Below, one piece after another: positions 17,224 to 26,411 of a DNA stretch of 64,000 nt. The notes below the pieces were generated by a model. That model had not been told where the DNA came from and searched no databases. It worked only from the letters and a program-made list of their open reading frames with translations. The translations under genes were made by a program, and so were the position numbers. The DNA is from Streptomyces sp. CG1 (GTDB taxonomy: Bacteria; Actinomycetota; Actinomycetes; Streptomycetales; Streptomycetaceae). The stretch is from positions 1,550,001-1,614,000 of the forward strand of contig NZ_CP163518.1 of assembly GCF_041080625.1 (NCBI RefSeq), in the 5' to 3' direction. Positions within the stretch are counted from its first letter, which is position 1; each line of letters opens with the position of its first letter.

Positions 17224-18153
17224 TCAGAACACCGACAAGCCCGTCAGTGTCGTGAACCGGTCCAGAGCGGCCACCCCCGCTACCGAGTTGCCCCGCTCGT
17301 CCAGGCCCGGGCTCCATACGCACAGCGTGCACCGGCCTGGTACGACCGCGATGATCCCGCCGCCGACCCCGCTCTTGCCGGGCAGTCCCACGCGGTAGGC
17401 GAAGTCCCCGGCCGCGTCGTACGTCCCGCAGGTCAGCATCACCGCGTTGACCTGCTTGGCCTGGCTGCGGGTGAGCAGCCGGCCGCCGTCGGCGCGGATG
17501 CCGTGCCGGGCGAGGAAGCCGGTGGCGAGGGCCAGGTCGGCGCAGGACGCGGTGACGGAGCACTGCCGGAAGTACTGGTCGAGCAGGGCCGGCACGTCGT
17601 TGTCGATGTTGCCGTAGGACGCCATGAAATGGGCGAGGGCGGCGTTGCGGTCGCCGTGCGCGGTCTCGGATGCCGCGACGTCCAGGTCGAAGTCCAGGCC
17701 GGCGTTTCCGCTCTCGGCGCGCAGGAAGGCCAGCAGCTCACCGGCGGCGTCTCCGGTACGGGTCTGGAGGCGGTCGGTGACGACGAGGGCGCCCGCGTTG
17801 ATGAAAGGATTCCGCGGGATGCCGTTCTCGTACTCCAGCTGGACCAGGGAGTTGAAGGGGTTGCCGGAGGGCTCGCGGCCCACGTGTTCCCAGAGTTCGT
17901 CGCCCTCGCGGGCCAGGTCCAGGGCCAGCGTGAAGACCTTGGTGATGGACTGCGCGGAGAACGGCTCGCGCCAGTCCCCCACCCCGTAGACCGTGCCGTC
18001 GAGCTCGGCCACGGCCATGCCGAAGCGACGGGGGTCGCGGGCGGCGAGGGCCGGGATGTAGTCGGCGGCCCGGCCGCGGCCGGGCGTGCGCTCCATCTCC
18101 TCGGCGATGCGCTCCAGGACCGGCAGAAAGGTGAGGGACGACGTCGTTGTCAT
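17224..18153 (-). CDS. glsA: Glutaminase A
   Basis: A 309-residue serine-dependent glutaminase of normal length. The beta-lactamase-like catalytic motif is S69-ITK72 in FSAQSITKVF. Other conserved blocks are PSGNPFNSLVQLE, RNPFINAGALVV, GNIDNDVPALLDQYF and GLPGKSGVGGGI. It hydrolyses L-glutamine to glutamate and ammonia. It is last in the leftward amide/acidic amino-acid cluster, 59 bp after aspA. The ATG at 18153 is used because the upstream extension has no similarity to the family. Confidence 0.94.
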   Translation of the reverse strand: MTTTSSLTFLPVLERIAEEMERTPGRGRAADYIPALAARDPRRFGMAVAELDGTVYGVGDWREPFSAQSITKVFTLALDLAREGDELWEHVGREPSGNPFNSLVQLEYENGIPRNPFINAGALVVTDRLQTRTGDAAGELLAFLRAESGNAGLDFDLDVAASETAHGDRNAALAHFMASYGNIDNDVPALLDQYFRQCSVTASCADLALATGFLARHGIRADGGRLLTRSQAKQVNAVMLTCGTYDAAGDFAYRVGLPGKSGVGGGIIAVVPGRCTLCVWSPGLDERGNSVAGVAALDRFTTLTGLSVF

Positions 18154-18212
18154 GATCACTATTGTGCCTCCCGGCTGGTCCCGGAACGTAATCGGGCTTG
18201 CGTCTGTGCAGG

Positions 18213-19622
18213 TCAGGCAGCCGGTGCCGCACTGCCCGCGACGACCTCGGGGCGCAGCAGCTCGGCGAGCCGCTCGGCGGGCAGCAGGCCCTTCTCCAGC
18301 ACCAGTTCGGCCACCCCGCGGCCCGTGACCAGGGCCTCCTTGGCGATGTCGGTCGCGGCCGTGTAGCCGATGTGCGGGTTGAGCGCGGTGACCAGGCCGA
18401 TGGAGTTCTCCACGGTGGCGCGCAGCCGCTCGGTGTTGGCCGTGATGCCGTCGACGCACCGCTCGGCCAGCGTGCGGCAGGCGCTCTGCAGGTGCGTGAT
18501 GCTCTCCGACAGGGAGTGCAGGATGATCGGCTCGAAGGCGTTGAGCTGGAGCTGTCCGGCCTCGGCGGCCATGGTGATGGCGACGTCGTTGCCGATCACC
18601 TCGAAGGCGACCTGGTTGACCACCTCGGGGATCACCGGGTTGACCTTGCCCGGCATGATGGACGAACCGGCCTGCACCGGCGGCAGGTTGATCTCGCCGA
18701 GGCCCGCGCGCGGACCGGAGGACAGCAGCCTGAGGTCGTTGCAGCTCTTGGAGAGCTTGACCGCGATCCGCTTGAGCACACCCGACATCTGGACGAACGC
18801 ACCGCAGTCCTGGGTGGCCTCGACCAGGTTGGCGGCGGTGACCAGCGGCAGCCCGGTGATCGCCGACAGGTGCCGGCGGGCGGCCTCGGCGTATCCCGCC
18901 GGGGCGTTGAGCCCCGTACCGATCGCCGTGGCACCGAGGTTGATCTCATGGATCAGCTCGACGGCCTCGGCAAGCCGGCTGCGGTCCTCCTCGATCATGA
19001 CGGCATAGGCGGAGAACTCCTGACCCAGCGTCATCGGCACGGCGTCCTGCAGCTGGGTACGGCCCATCTTGAGCACGTCACGGAACTCGACGGCCTTGCG
19101 CGCGAACGAGTCCTGCAGTACGGCCATCGCCTTGAGCAGTCCACGCACCGCGAAGACCGTCGCTGTCTTGACGGCGGTCGGGTAGACGTCGTTGGTCGAC
19201 TGGCCCAGGTTGACGTCCTCGTTGGGGTGCAGATACGTGTACTGCCCCTTCTCGTGGCCGAGGAGCTCCAGCGCGCGGTTCGCCACGACCTCGTTGGCGT
19301 TCATGTTGGTCGACGTGCCGGCGCCGCCCTGGATGACGTCGACGACGAACTGGTCGTGCAGCTTGCCGGCGCGTATCTCCCGGCAGGCGGCGACGATCGC
19401 GTCCGCCTTCTCGGGCGCCAGCAGCCCGAGTTCCGCGTTGGCGAGCGCGGCGGCCTCCTTGACTGCGGCCAGGGCGTCGATCAGATGCGGGTACGCGGAG
19501 ATCGGCGTACCGGTGATGGGAAAGTTCTCCGTCGCACGCAGGGTGTGCACACCCCAGTACGCGTCGGCGGGTATGTCACGGTCGCCGAGCAGATCGTGTT
19601 CGCTGCGGGTGGTGGCGGTCAT
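18213..19622 (-). CDS. aspA: Aspartate ammonia-lyase
   Basis: A 469-residue fumarase/aspartase superfamily enzyme. The flexible catalytic SS-loop is GSSIMPGKVNP (about 319-329). GAGTSTNMNANEV and LGQSTNDVYPTA are also present. It converts aspartate to fumarate plus ammonia, feeding the TCA cycle with product of the neighbouring asparaginase. The gap to the asparaginase gene (129 bp) contains a hairpin repeat, while the gap to glsA is 59 bp. Confidence 0.95.
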   Translation of the reverse strand: MTATTRSEHDLLGDRDIPADAYWGVHTLRATENFPITGTPISAYPHLIDALAAVKEAAALANAELGLLAPEKADAIVAACREIRAGKLHDQFVVDVIQGGAGTSTNMNANEVVANRALELLGHEKGQYTYLHPNEDVNLGQSTNDVYPTAVKTATVFAVRGLLKAMAVLQDSFARKAVEFRDVLKMGRTQLQDAVPMTLGQEFSAYAVMIEEDRSRLAEAVELIHEINLGATAIGTGLNAPAGYAEAARRHLSAITGLPLVTAANLVEATQDCGAFVQMSGVLKRIAVKLSKSCNDLRLLSSGPRAGLGEINLPPVQAGSSIMPGKVNPVIPEVVNQVAFEVIGNDVAITMAAEAGQLQLNAFEPIILHSLSESITHLQSACRTLAERCVDGITANTERLRATVENSIGLVTALNPHIGYTAATDIAKEALVTGRGVAELVLEKGLLPAERLAELLRPEVVAGSAAPAA

Positions 19623-19659
19623 GAGGGCACGGTCCTCTTTCTGAGATACAGAGGTGAGA

Positions 19660-19677
19660 GCGCCCCGGAAGGGGCGC
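19660..19677. repeat. Streptomyces intergenic GCGCCCC/GGGGCGC hairpin
   Basis: A perfect 7-bp stem GCGCCCC-ggaa-GGGGCGC followed by GGGAACTGCGCG, a widely scattered streptomycete intergenic repeat. It lies between the asparaginase and aspartase genes and may act as a partial terminator or mRNA-stabilising stem. A related copy is at 35197-35214 and a degenerate one at about 43110-43140. Confidence 0.6.
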
Positions 19678-19751
19678 GGGGAACTGCGCGGTCAACCACA
19701 GACGGCCGGCGGCCCGGCGACGACCCGCAGTCCCCATCGGTATGCGGCGAA

Positions 19752-20780
19752 CTACGCGCAGGCAGTGAACGGAACCGGATCCAGCGCACGCACGGCCCGC
19801 ACGTATCCCACCGGCTCCCCACCCCCGAGCAGCGGCTCCCCCGCGAACTCGGTGAGCAGCTCCGGGTCGACGCCCGCACGGGCAAGCGCCGCCGCCGCAA
19901 CCGGTATCCGCGCCCGGTTCGCCCCGTCGGCGATCTTCACGGCGATGGCCCGGCCGTCCGGCAGGGCAGCGACCTGCACGCCCTCAAAGCCGTCCTTGGC
20001 GAGCAGCCCGGGCACGGCCCGCATCAGCGCGGCGACATCGCGCCCCGTGCCGGAGGCCATGTCGGCGTGCGAGCGCATCGCGTCGGCGACCCGGGCCTCG
20101 GGGGTGCCGGGGGCGGCCGAGGTGATCCGGGACAGAGCGCGGGCCAGGCCGTGCAGGGAGATGGAGAACAGCGGCGCCCCGCAGCCGTCGACGGTGACGC
20201 GGGCGACCCGCTGGCCGGTCAGGTCCTCGACGATCTCCTGGATCGCCTGCTGCAGCGGGTGCTTCGGGTCGAGGTAGTCCGTGAGGGACCAGCCGTTGAG
20301 CTGGGCGGTCCAGAGCATGGCCGCGTGCTTGCCGGAGCAGTTCTGGGCGAGCCGGGAGGGCAGGCGGCCCTCGCGCACCCAGGCGTCCCGGACGACCGGG
20401 TCGAACGGCATGTCGGGGACGTTGCGCAGGTCGTCCTCAGTGAGCCCGGCGAGTTCGAGGATGCGCCGGGTGCCGGCGAGGTGGCGTTCCTCACCGGAGT
20501 GGCTCGCGGCGGCCAGCGACAGCAGCGCGCCGTCGAGCGGCAGCCCGGCCCGCAGCATGGCCACGGCCTGGAGGGGCTTGACGGCCGAGCGCGGGTAGAA
20601 GGCGGCCTCGATGTCGCCGAATTGGAACTCCACCCGGCCGTCGGTGCCGAGGACGACGACGGAGCCGTAGTGGATGCCCTCGACGACCCCGCCGCGGACG
20701 AGGTGGGCGACGGGGGCGTGGAGGGGTTCGCGGACGACGGGTGCGTCGGCGGGGGAACTGCTGTACATCACTGCCTGCAT
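19752..20780 (-). CDS. L-asparaginase, R. etli AnsA-like family (PF06089)
   Basis: This 342-residue protein matches the family often labelled asparaginase II, which is unrelated to E. coli AnsA/AnsB. Key blocks are YPRSAVKPLQAVAML, SHSGEERHLAGTR, QNCSGKHAAML, VDGCGAPLFSISLHG and VKIADGANRA. It lacks a signal peptide, so it is cytoplasmic. It would release aspartate and ammonia from asparagine imported by the permease encoded 28 bp upstream, followed by aspartase downstream. Start at 20780 or, equally plausible, the ATG at 20768. Confidence 0.92.
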   Translation of the reverse strand: MQAVMYSSSPADAPVVREPLHAPVAHLVRGGVVEGIHYGSVVVLGTDGRVEFQFGDIEAAFYPRSAVKPLQAVAMLRAGLPLDGALLSLAAASHSGEERHLAGTRRILELAGLTEDDLRNVPDMPFDPVVRDAWVREGRLPSRLAQNCSGKHAAMLWTAQLNGWSLTDYLDPKHPLQQAIQEIVEDLTGQRVARVTVDGCGAPLFSISLHGLARALSRITSAAPGTPEARVADAMRSHADMASGTGRDVAALMRAVPGLLAKDGFEGVQVAALPDGRAIAVKIADGANRARIPVAAAALARAGVDPELLTEFAGEPLLGGGEPVGYVRAVRALDPVPFTACA

Positions 20781-20808
20781 CGTGAGTCGGGGTCGGCCGG
20801 TACGCGGG

Positions 20809-22248
20809 TCACGCGTCGGCGCCGGTGGACGTGCGGGATATGCGACCGCGGATGCCGTACCAGCCCGCGACCAGCGTTGCGACGATCAGCGGCAGACAGA
20901 GCACGGTGGTGCGTCCGGCGCCGCCGTCGGCGTACATGAGGACCAGGACAGAGGCGAGGAACGCCAGCGTCACGAGTTCGGTCCAGGGGGAGCCCGGCAG
21001 CCGGTAGGACGGCCGGATCAGTTCGCTCCGCTGGGTCTTCCGCCAGAAGAGCAGGTGACAGATCATGATCATGCCCCAGGTCGCGAGGATGCCGATCGCC
21101 GCGAAGTTGAGGACGATCTCGAACGCGTCGGCGGGAACGACATAGTTGAGTCCCACGCCGAGGACACAGATACCGCTGGTGAGCAGGATTCCGCCGTACG
21201 GGACCTGGCTACGGCTCATCCGGCCGGTGAACTTGGGCGCCGAGCCGCTCATGGCCATGGAGCGCAGGATGCGGCCGGTGGAGTACAGGCCGGAGTTGAG
21301 CGAGGACATGGCGGCGGTGAGCACGACCAGGTTCATCACGCCGCCGGCCGCCGGGACACCGATGTGCGACAGGACGGTCACGAAGGGGCTCTCACCGGCC
21401 CGGTACTGGTTCCAGGGCAGCAGCATCGACAGCAGGACGACGGAGCCGACGTAGAACAGGCCCACGCGCCACATGATCGAGTTGATCGCCTTCGGCATGA
21501 TCTTCTCGGGGTTCTCGGTCTCACCGGCGGCCACGCCGACGAGTTCGACGGAGGCGTAGGCGAAGACGACTCCCTGGATGATCAGCAGCATCGGCAGCAG
21601 GCCGTTGGGGAAGACGCCGCCGTTGTCGGTGATCAGGGTCGGGCCGGGGTGGTGGCCGTCGACCGGGTGCTGGGTGACCAGCAGGAAGATGCCGATGCAC
21701 ATGAAGACCACGAGCGCGCTGACCTTGACGATCGCGAACCAGAACTCCAGTTCGCCGAAGATCTTCACCGAGATCAGGTTCACGGTGAGGACGACCGCGA
21801 GGGCAATCAGCGCGATCACCCACTGCGGGATGTCGGAGAACATGCCCCAGTAGTGGGTGTAGGTGGCGACCGCGGTGATGTCGGCGATACCGGTGGTCGC
21901 CCAGTTCAGGAAGTACATCCAGCCCGCGGTGTACGCGCCCTTCTCACCCAGGAACTCCCGGGCGTACGACACGAAGGCGCCGGAGGACGGCCGGTACAGG
22001 ACGAGTTCGCCGAGGGCGCGCACGACCAGGAAGGCGAAGACGCCGCACACGGCGTACGCGATGAACAGGGAGGGCCCGGCGTCGGCGAGCCGGCCGCCCG
22101 CGCCGAGAAAGAGACCGGTGCCGATGGCTCCGCCGATGGCGATCATGTTGACGTGCCGGTGCTTCAGGCCTTTGCTGTAGCCGGCGTCTCCGGCGTCGAC
22201 ATGGCCGGACGAGGGGCGCGTCTCGTCTTTGAGGTGCTGCTCGCTCAC
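20809..22248 (-). CDS. Amino acid permease (APC family, AnsP/GabP-like)
   Basis: A 479-residue, 12-helix permease. The APC signature after the first loop reads HVNMIAIGGAIGTGLFLGAG, with LVLYRPSSGAFVSYAREFLG following. The closest types are AnsP-like asparagine/aromatic permeases, and the genomic context (asparaginase next) favours asparagine or aspartate. The GTG start at 22248 overlaps the regulator stop by 4 bp (GTGA), so regulator and permease are translationally coupled. Confidence 0.9.
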   Translation of the reverse strand: MSEQHLKDETRPSSGHVDAGDAGYSKGLKHRHVNMIAIGGAIGTGLFLGAGGRLADAGPSLFIAYAVCGVFAFLVVRALGELVLYRPSSGAFVSYAREFLGEKGAYTAGWMYFLNWATTGIADITAVATYTHYWGMFSDIPQWVIALIALAVVLTVNLISVKIFGELEFWFAIVKVSALVVFMCIGIFLLVTQHPVDGHHPGPTLITDNGGVFPNGLLPMLLIIQGVVFAYASVELVGVAAGETENPEKIMPKAINSIMWRVGLFYVGSVVLLSMLLPWNQYRAGESPFVTVLSHIGVPAAGGVMNLVVLTAAMSSLNSGLYSTGRILRSMAMSGSAPKFTGRMSRSQVPYGGILLTSGICVLGVGLNYVVPADAFEIVLNFAAIGILATWGMIMICHLLFWRKTQRSELIRPSYRLPGSPWTELVTLAFLASVLVLMYADGGAGRTTVLCLPLIVATLVAGWYGIRGRISRTSTGADA

Positions 22249-22979
22249 GCCTCGGGTCCGCCTTCCGTGGGGAGGTCGTCCGTCCGCTGGGGACGCACGA
22301 TGTCGGTGAGGGTCGTCTCGACGCGGTCCAGGTGGTGACTCATGGCCTCCACCGCGTCGTGTTCGGAACCGTCGATCAGCGCCTCGACGATCGCCCGGTG
22401 CTCGCGGTTGGACTGCTCGCGGCGCCCGCCCAGTTCGTTGAGGAAGGCCGACTGACGCGCCAGTGCGTCGCGGATCTCCTCGATGACCCGGCGGAAGACC
22501 GGGTTCTGGGCAGCCTCGGCGATCGCGAGGTGGAACAGGGTGTCCATCGCGACCCAGGCCGTGGTGTCCGTCTCCCGCTCCATGCGGTCGAGCAGATGGG
22601 CCAGGTGGTCCAGGTTCTCCGGAGTGCGGCGCACGGCCGCGTACCCGGCGACCGGGATCTCGATGTGCCGGCGCACCTCGAGCAGGTCGCTGGCCGCGTA
22701 GTCGCCGAAGGTGGGGTCCTCGACGGCGTTCGCGACGACGAAGGTGCCCTTGCCGGTCCGGGAGACCGTGAGGCCCATCGTCTGCAGTGCGCGCAGCGCC
22801 TCGCGCAGCACGGGCCGGGACACCTCGAGGGTGCGGCACAGCTCGGCCTCGGAGGGGAGCTTGTCGCCGATGGCGTACTCGCCGCGTTCGATGGTGCCGC
22901 GGAGGTGGGCCAGGACCGCTTCCATGGCGCTGACGCGCCGCGGGCCCGAGCCACCTGTCTGGCTGTCTGACAGGTTCAC
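22245..22979 (-). CDS. FadR/FCD-type GntR regulator of the asparagine/aspartate cluster
   Basis: A 244-residue protein with an N-terminal winged helix (DKLPSEAELCRTLEVSRPVL, TVSRTGKGTFVVANA) and an all-helical FCD effector domain (about 95-230; HIEIPVAGYAAV, DTLFHLAIAEAAQNPV), which often binds carboxylates through metal-coordinating His residues. It is the first gene of the leftward operon with the permease, asparaginase, aspartase and glutaminase genes. Probably an autoregulated, substrate-responsive repressor; the ligand may be aspartate, asparagine or fumarate. Confidence 0.9.
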   Translation of the reverse strand: MNLSDSQTGGSGPRRVSAMEAVLAHLRGTIERGEYAIGDKLPSEAELCRTLEVSRPVLREALRALQTMGLTVSRTGKGTFVVANAVEDPTFGDYAASDLLEVRRHIEIPVAGYAAVRRTPENLDHLAHLLDRMERETDTTAWVAMDTLFHLAIAEAAQNPVFRRVIEEIRDALARQSAFLNELGGRREQSNREHRAIVEALIDGSEHDAVEAMSHHLDRVETTLTDIVRPQRTDDLPTEGGPEA

Positions 22980-23097
22980 GGGAGCGATCCTGCGGGTTGC
23001 CCGCCGGGACTGTCAAGGCGTCGCGTAAGGAAACATTCACGGGGTGCGGCGCCTGAATGCAGGCATCCGCACCCCGCAGGTGATCAGGAGGGTTCGG

Positions 23098-23934
23098 TCA
23101 GGCGCTGAGCACGCCGGTCGCGAGCAGGCCGAGCAACCCCACGCCGATGATGACGCGGTAGATCACGAAGGCGTTGAAGGAGTGCTTGGCCACGAACTTC
23201 AGCAGCCAGGCGATGGAGGCGTAGGCGACCACGAAGGAGACGATGGTGCCGACGGCGAGCGGAGCGGCGCCCACGCCCGCGCCGAGGGCATCCTTGAGCT
23301 CGTAGATACCCGCGCCGGTCAGGGCCGGGATGCCGAGGAAGAACGACAGGCGGGTGGCGGCGACACGGTCCAGGTCCCGGATGAGCGCGGTGGACATGGT
23401 GGCGCCGGAGCGGGAGAAGCCGGGGAAGAGCAGGGCGAGGATCTGGGAGCAGCCGACCCACATCGCGTCCTTGAACGAGGTGTCGTCCTCGCCGCGCTTG
23501 TGCCGGCCCATCTGATCGGCGGCCCACATCACACCGGAGCCGACGATCAGCGAGCCGGCCACCACCCACAGGGAGCCGAGCGCGCCGTCGATCAGCGGCT
23601 TGGCGGCCAGACCCACGATGACGATCGGGATGGTGGCGGCGATCACCCACCAGGCGAACTTGTAGTCGTGGTGGTAGCGCTCCTCACGGTTGACCAGACC
23701 GCGGAACCAGGCGGAGACGATCCGCTTGATGTCCTTGAAGAAGTACACGAGCACGGCGGCGATGGCACCGACCTGGATGACGGCGGAGAAGCCGACGACG
23801 GACTTGTCGTCGACCGGGATGTCCATGAGCCCCTCGGTGATCTTCAGGTGCCCGGTGGAGGACACCGGGAGGAACTCGGTCACCCCCTCGACTACTCCGA
23901 GGACGACGGCCTGACCGACGGAGATGGCGCTCAT
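23098..23934 (-). CDS. uppP: Undecaprenyl-diphosphatase UppP/BacA
   Basis: A 278-residue polytopic membrane phosphatase of normal length. The catalytic loops are GVVEGVTEFLPVSSTGHL (about 13-30) and LFPGFSRSGATMS (about 167-179). It dephosphorylates undecaprenyl pyrophosphate to recycle the carrier for cell-wall synthesis and gives bacitracin tolerance. The ATG at 23934 is chosen; the longer frame extends into unrelated sequence. It stands alone, with a repeated element upstream. Confidence 0.93.
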   Translation of the reverse strand: MSAISVGQAVVLGVVEGVTEFLPVSSTGHLKITEGLMDIPVDDKSVVGFSAVIQVGAIAAVLVYFFKDIKRIVSAWFRGLVNREERYHHDYKFAWWVIAATIPIVIVGLAAKPLIDGALGSLWVVAGSLIVGSGVMWAADQMGRHKRGEDDTSFKDAMWVGCSQILALLFPGFSRSGATMSTALIRDLDRVAATRLSFFLGIPALTGAGIYELKDALGAGVGAAPLAVGTIVSFVVAYASIAWLLKFVAKHSFNAFVIYRVIIGVGLLGLLATGVLSA

Positions 23935-23960
23935 GGGATCCAGTTCTGAGGAGTATTGGT

Positions 23961-23982
23961 CGACAGTGCTGTAGACAGTACT
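23961..23982. promoter_or_regulatory. Tandem GACAGT repeats upstream of uppP
   Basis: GACAGTGCT and GACAGTACT form a direct repeat (23962-23970 and 23974-23982) that also contains the inverted pair CTGT-AG-ACAG. It is about 30 bp upstream of the uppP start on the minus strand, the position of a core promoter or operator. The binding factor is unknown. Confidence 0.35.
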
Positions 23983-24019
23983 TGCTCCGCCCTTGCCTTG
24001 CTCTGCTATAGGGCCGGCG

Positions 24020-24394
24020 CTAGGCCCACAGGATTCCGGCGAGTGAGACACCGGCGAAGGCTGCGGCGAGTCCCGCCAGCAGGCTCGCGACGACGTTCAT
24101 GGCGGCGTAGAGGCCGGAGCCGGCCTCGGTGAGCCGCAGTGTCTCGTAGGAGAAGGTCGAGTACGTCGTCAGCGCGCCGCACAGCCCGGTGCCGATGAGG
24201 AGTTGCAGATGGGGACCGGCGGCCCCGGCGGAGACCGCGCCCGTGAGCAGCCCGAGGACCAGACAGCCGGAGACGTTCACCACGAAGGTGCCCCAGGGGA
24301 AGACCGAGTCATGGCGAGCCTGCACGGCACGGTCGGTGAGATAGCGCAGAGGTGCGCCCACCACGGCTCCCGCGATCACCAGCAGCCAGTTCAC
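24020..24394 (-). CDS. fluC: Fluoride exporter FluC/CrcB (subunit 1)
   Basis: A 124-residue, four-helix Fluc channel subunit with [15 protein letters not shown] (pore Asn) and [10 protein letters not shown] (Phe-box region). FluC forms dual-topology dimers that export fluoride. It is the last gene of a three-gene operon and overlaps the DUF190 gene by 4 bp. Two non-identical fluC genes in one operon suggest a heterodimeric channel. Confidence 0.9.
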   Translation of the reverse strand: MNWLLVIAGAVVGAPLRYLTDRAVQARHDSVFPWGTFVVNVSGCLVLGLLTGAVSAGAAGPHLQLLIGTGLCGALTTYSTFSYETLRLTEAGSGLYAAMNVVASLLAGLAAAFAGVSLAGILWA

Positions 24395-24771
24395 AACGAC
24401 TTCTTACCCTTCGGTTCCGTGTCCCCCGGGCCGCCCGTGCGTCCCACGTACCGGACGACCTCGCACTCCTCCAGCGTCACGAGTCCTTCGTCGACGAGTT
24501 CGTCGAGCTGCGGCAGGAACGCCCGCACGCGCTCCTCGGTGTCCACGACGACGACCGCCACGGGCAGGTCCTCGCTCAGGGACAGCAGGCGGGAGGTGTG
24601 GATACGGGAGGAGGCGCCGAAGCCCTCGATGCCCCGGAAGACGCTCGCCCCGGCGAGTCCGGCCGCGTGTGCGCGGTGCACGATCTCGGAGTAGAGGGGC
24701 TTGTGGTGCCAGGTGTCGTCCTCGCCGATGTAGACGGTCAGCCTGAGGGCCCGGCCGGTGAGTGACGTCAT
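24391..24771 (-). CDS. DUF190 protein encoded between the two fluC genes
   Basis: A 126-residue DUF190 protein ([60 protein letters not shown]). The fold is a PII-like, ferredoxin-type trimer. It overlaps both fluC genes by 4 bp, so it is co-translated with them and probably senses or tunes fluoride channel activity. The start at 24771 is fixed by the overlap. Confidence 0.87.
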   Translation of the reverse strand: MTSLTGRALRLTVYIGEDDTWHHKPLYSEIVHRAHAAGLAGASVFRGIEGFGASSRIHTSRLLSLSEDLPVAVVVVDTEERVRAFLPQLDELVDEGLVTLEECEVVRYVGRTGGPGDTEPKGKKSL

Positions 24772-25229
24772 CGCTGCCTCCTGATCAGCACCCTGCGGGC
24801 GGCGACCGAGGCGAGCCACACCGCGGCGAGGGCCGCGCACAGCGTCGCGGCGAGATAGACGAGCCCGAGGCCGGGGCGGCCGCCGTCGACCAGTCTGCGG
24901 ATGTCGACGGCGTAGGTGGAGAACGTGGTGAAGCCGCCGAGGACGCCCGTGCCGAAGAAGGGGCGTATGAGGCGGTGAGCGGCCCACACCTCGGTGATCA
25001 GCACCATGAAGACGCCGATCACCGCGCAGCCGCTGACGTTGGTCCAGAAGGTCGCCCAGGGGAAGGCACCGGGCGGCGTGGGCCAGGCGAGGGTGAGACC
25101 GTAGCGGGCGCAGGCGCCCAGGGCGCCGCCGAGGGCGACCACCGCGACGACGGGTGCCTGGGTACGCCACTCGGACCGCCGCCGTGGCGTGGGGCGGACT
25201 CGGAGGCTCTCCGCTTCCGGGGCTGTCAT
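24768..25229 (-). CDS. fluC: Fluoride exporter FluC/CrcB (subunit 2)
   Basis: A 153-residue Fluc protein with an N-terminal cytoplasmic extension of about 25 residues not seen in the partner. It carries [17 protein letters not shown] and [12 protein letters not shown]. First gene of the fluC-DUF190-fluC operon. Sequence differences from the other copy imply fixed opposite topologies. Confidence 0.9.
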   Translation of the reverse strand: MTAPEAESLRVRPTPRRRSEWRTQAPVVAVVALGGALGACARYGLTLAWPTPPGAFPWATFWTNVSGCAVIGVFMVLITEVWAAHRLIRPFFGTGVLGGFTTFSTYAVDIRRLVDGGRPGLGLVYLAATLCAALAAVWLASVAARRVLIRRQR

Positions 25230-25304
25230 GCGCTTACGTCTCCTGTTCGGCCGGCCCCAGGGGGCTCGGCCTGCCCCGACGGGTGATCACGGCCGGGCAC
25301 CAGC

Positions 25305-26288
25305 CTACCGCCGGGTCAGTGGGGGGCGTGGCCGCGCGCAGACCGCGACGCCCGGCTCCCGGAGACTGCCGAGCACGAGGTGGTCGCCGGTCGCGCAGAC
25401 GCCGGTGACCATGCGGAAGCCGGAGCGGCGGCGCACGAGGCGTCCGATGGTGCGGCCGGTGTCGTCGAGGGCCATCACCCCGATCGTTCCGCTCGGGCGG
25501 TACGGCGCGCGGACGGCGGCCCGGGCAGCGGCGGCGCGCACGGCGGGCGGGGCGCGGTGCAGGAGGTCCAGCGGCGGGACCCGCGGACTGGCGAGCGCGA
25601 CCCAGACCGGGCCGTCGGTGCCCTCGCGCCAGAGGTTGTCCGGCATACCGGGCAGCGCGGCGAAGAGGTCCGTGCGGCCGGTGTGCGGGCCGGTGAGGTG
25701 GTAGCGGGTGAGACGGCAGGCGCCGGTCTCCGCGATCACCAGGAAGGAGCCGTCGCCGCCGGCGGCCAGGCCGTTGGCGAACTGCAGCCCGTCCAGCAGG
25801 ACTTCGGGGTCACCGCCCCCGGGCGGAAGGCGCAGCAGCCGCCCGGTGCCGGTGTGTTCGACGATGTCGCCGATCCAGTGCTCCAGCGGGTAGCGGCGGC
25901 TGGAGACCGTGAAGTACGCGGTGCCGTCCGGCAGGGCGACGACGTTGCTGCAGAAGCGGAGCCGCTCCCCCGCCACCGAGTCCGCGAGGACGCGGACGGT
26001 GCCGCCGCCGGGGCGAAGACCGGGGTCGACGCGCAGCAGGCCGCGTTCCGCGTCGCACACCAACAGGCCGCCGTCCGGCAGCGGTTCGAGTCCGAGAGGA
26101 CGGCCGCCGGTCTCGGCCAGCACCTCCACGCGTGCCGTCCGCGGGTCACCGAGGTCGTGGAGGCGCAGGATCCGGCCGTCCTCCACTCCGGTCAGTACGC
26201 GCCCGCAGGCGTCGGCCACCACGTCCTCGGGGCCGCGGGCGCCGAGGGAGACGTAGTGGAGCGGGACGAGTTCCGTGGGTCGGTCCAT
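25305..26288 (-). CDS. SMP-30/strictosidine-synthase-like beta-propeller protein
   Basis: A 327-residue six-bladed beta-propeller of the SMP-30/gluconolactonase-like group. Successive blade motifs include PEDVVADACGRVLTGVEDGR, GLEPLPDGGLLVCDAERG, RFCSNVVALPDGTAYFTVSS and LQFANGLAAGGDGSFLVIAE (metal-ligand Asn region). There is no signal peptide. Likely a lactonase-type hydrolase, but metal-ligand residues are only partly recognisable. It follows an ArsR-like regulator 123 bp upstream on the same strand. Confidence 0.82.
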   Translation of the reverse strand: MDRPTELVPLHYVSLGARGPEDVVADACGRVLTGVEDGRILRLHDLGDPRTARVEVLAETGGRPLGLEPLPDGGLLVCDAERGLLRVDPGLRPGGGTVRVLADSVAGERLRFCSNVVALPDGTAYFTVSSRRYPLEHWIGDIVEHTGTGRLLRLPPGGGDPEVLLDGLQFANGLAAGGDGSFLVIAETGACRLTRYHLTGPHTGRTDLFAALPGMPDNLWREGTDGPVWVALASPRVPPLDLLHRAPPAVRAAAARAAVRAPYRPSGTIGVMALDDTGRTIGRLVRRRSGFRMVTGVCATGDHLVLGSLREPGVAVCARPRPPLTRR

Positions 26289-26411
26289 GCGCGGTGCCCT
26301 CCGCCGTCGGTCGGCCTCTCCCGCCCGCCGGCCGGGTGATCGCCGAGCCCTCTCCCTCCCCTCATGCTGCCCCGCCCTGCCTGGTCCGACCCCGGCTCAC
26401 CAGCGCTCTCC

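Noticed and set aside
18198..20939. A 913-residue open frame on the plus strand
   Set aside because: It is the antisense of aspA and the asparaginase gene, with repetitive Gly/Arg/Asp/Leu composition typical of shadow frames in high-GC DNA.
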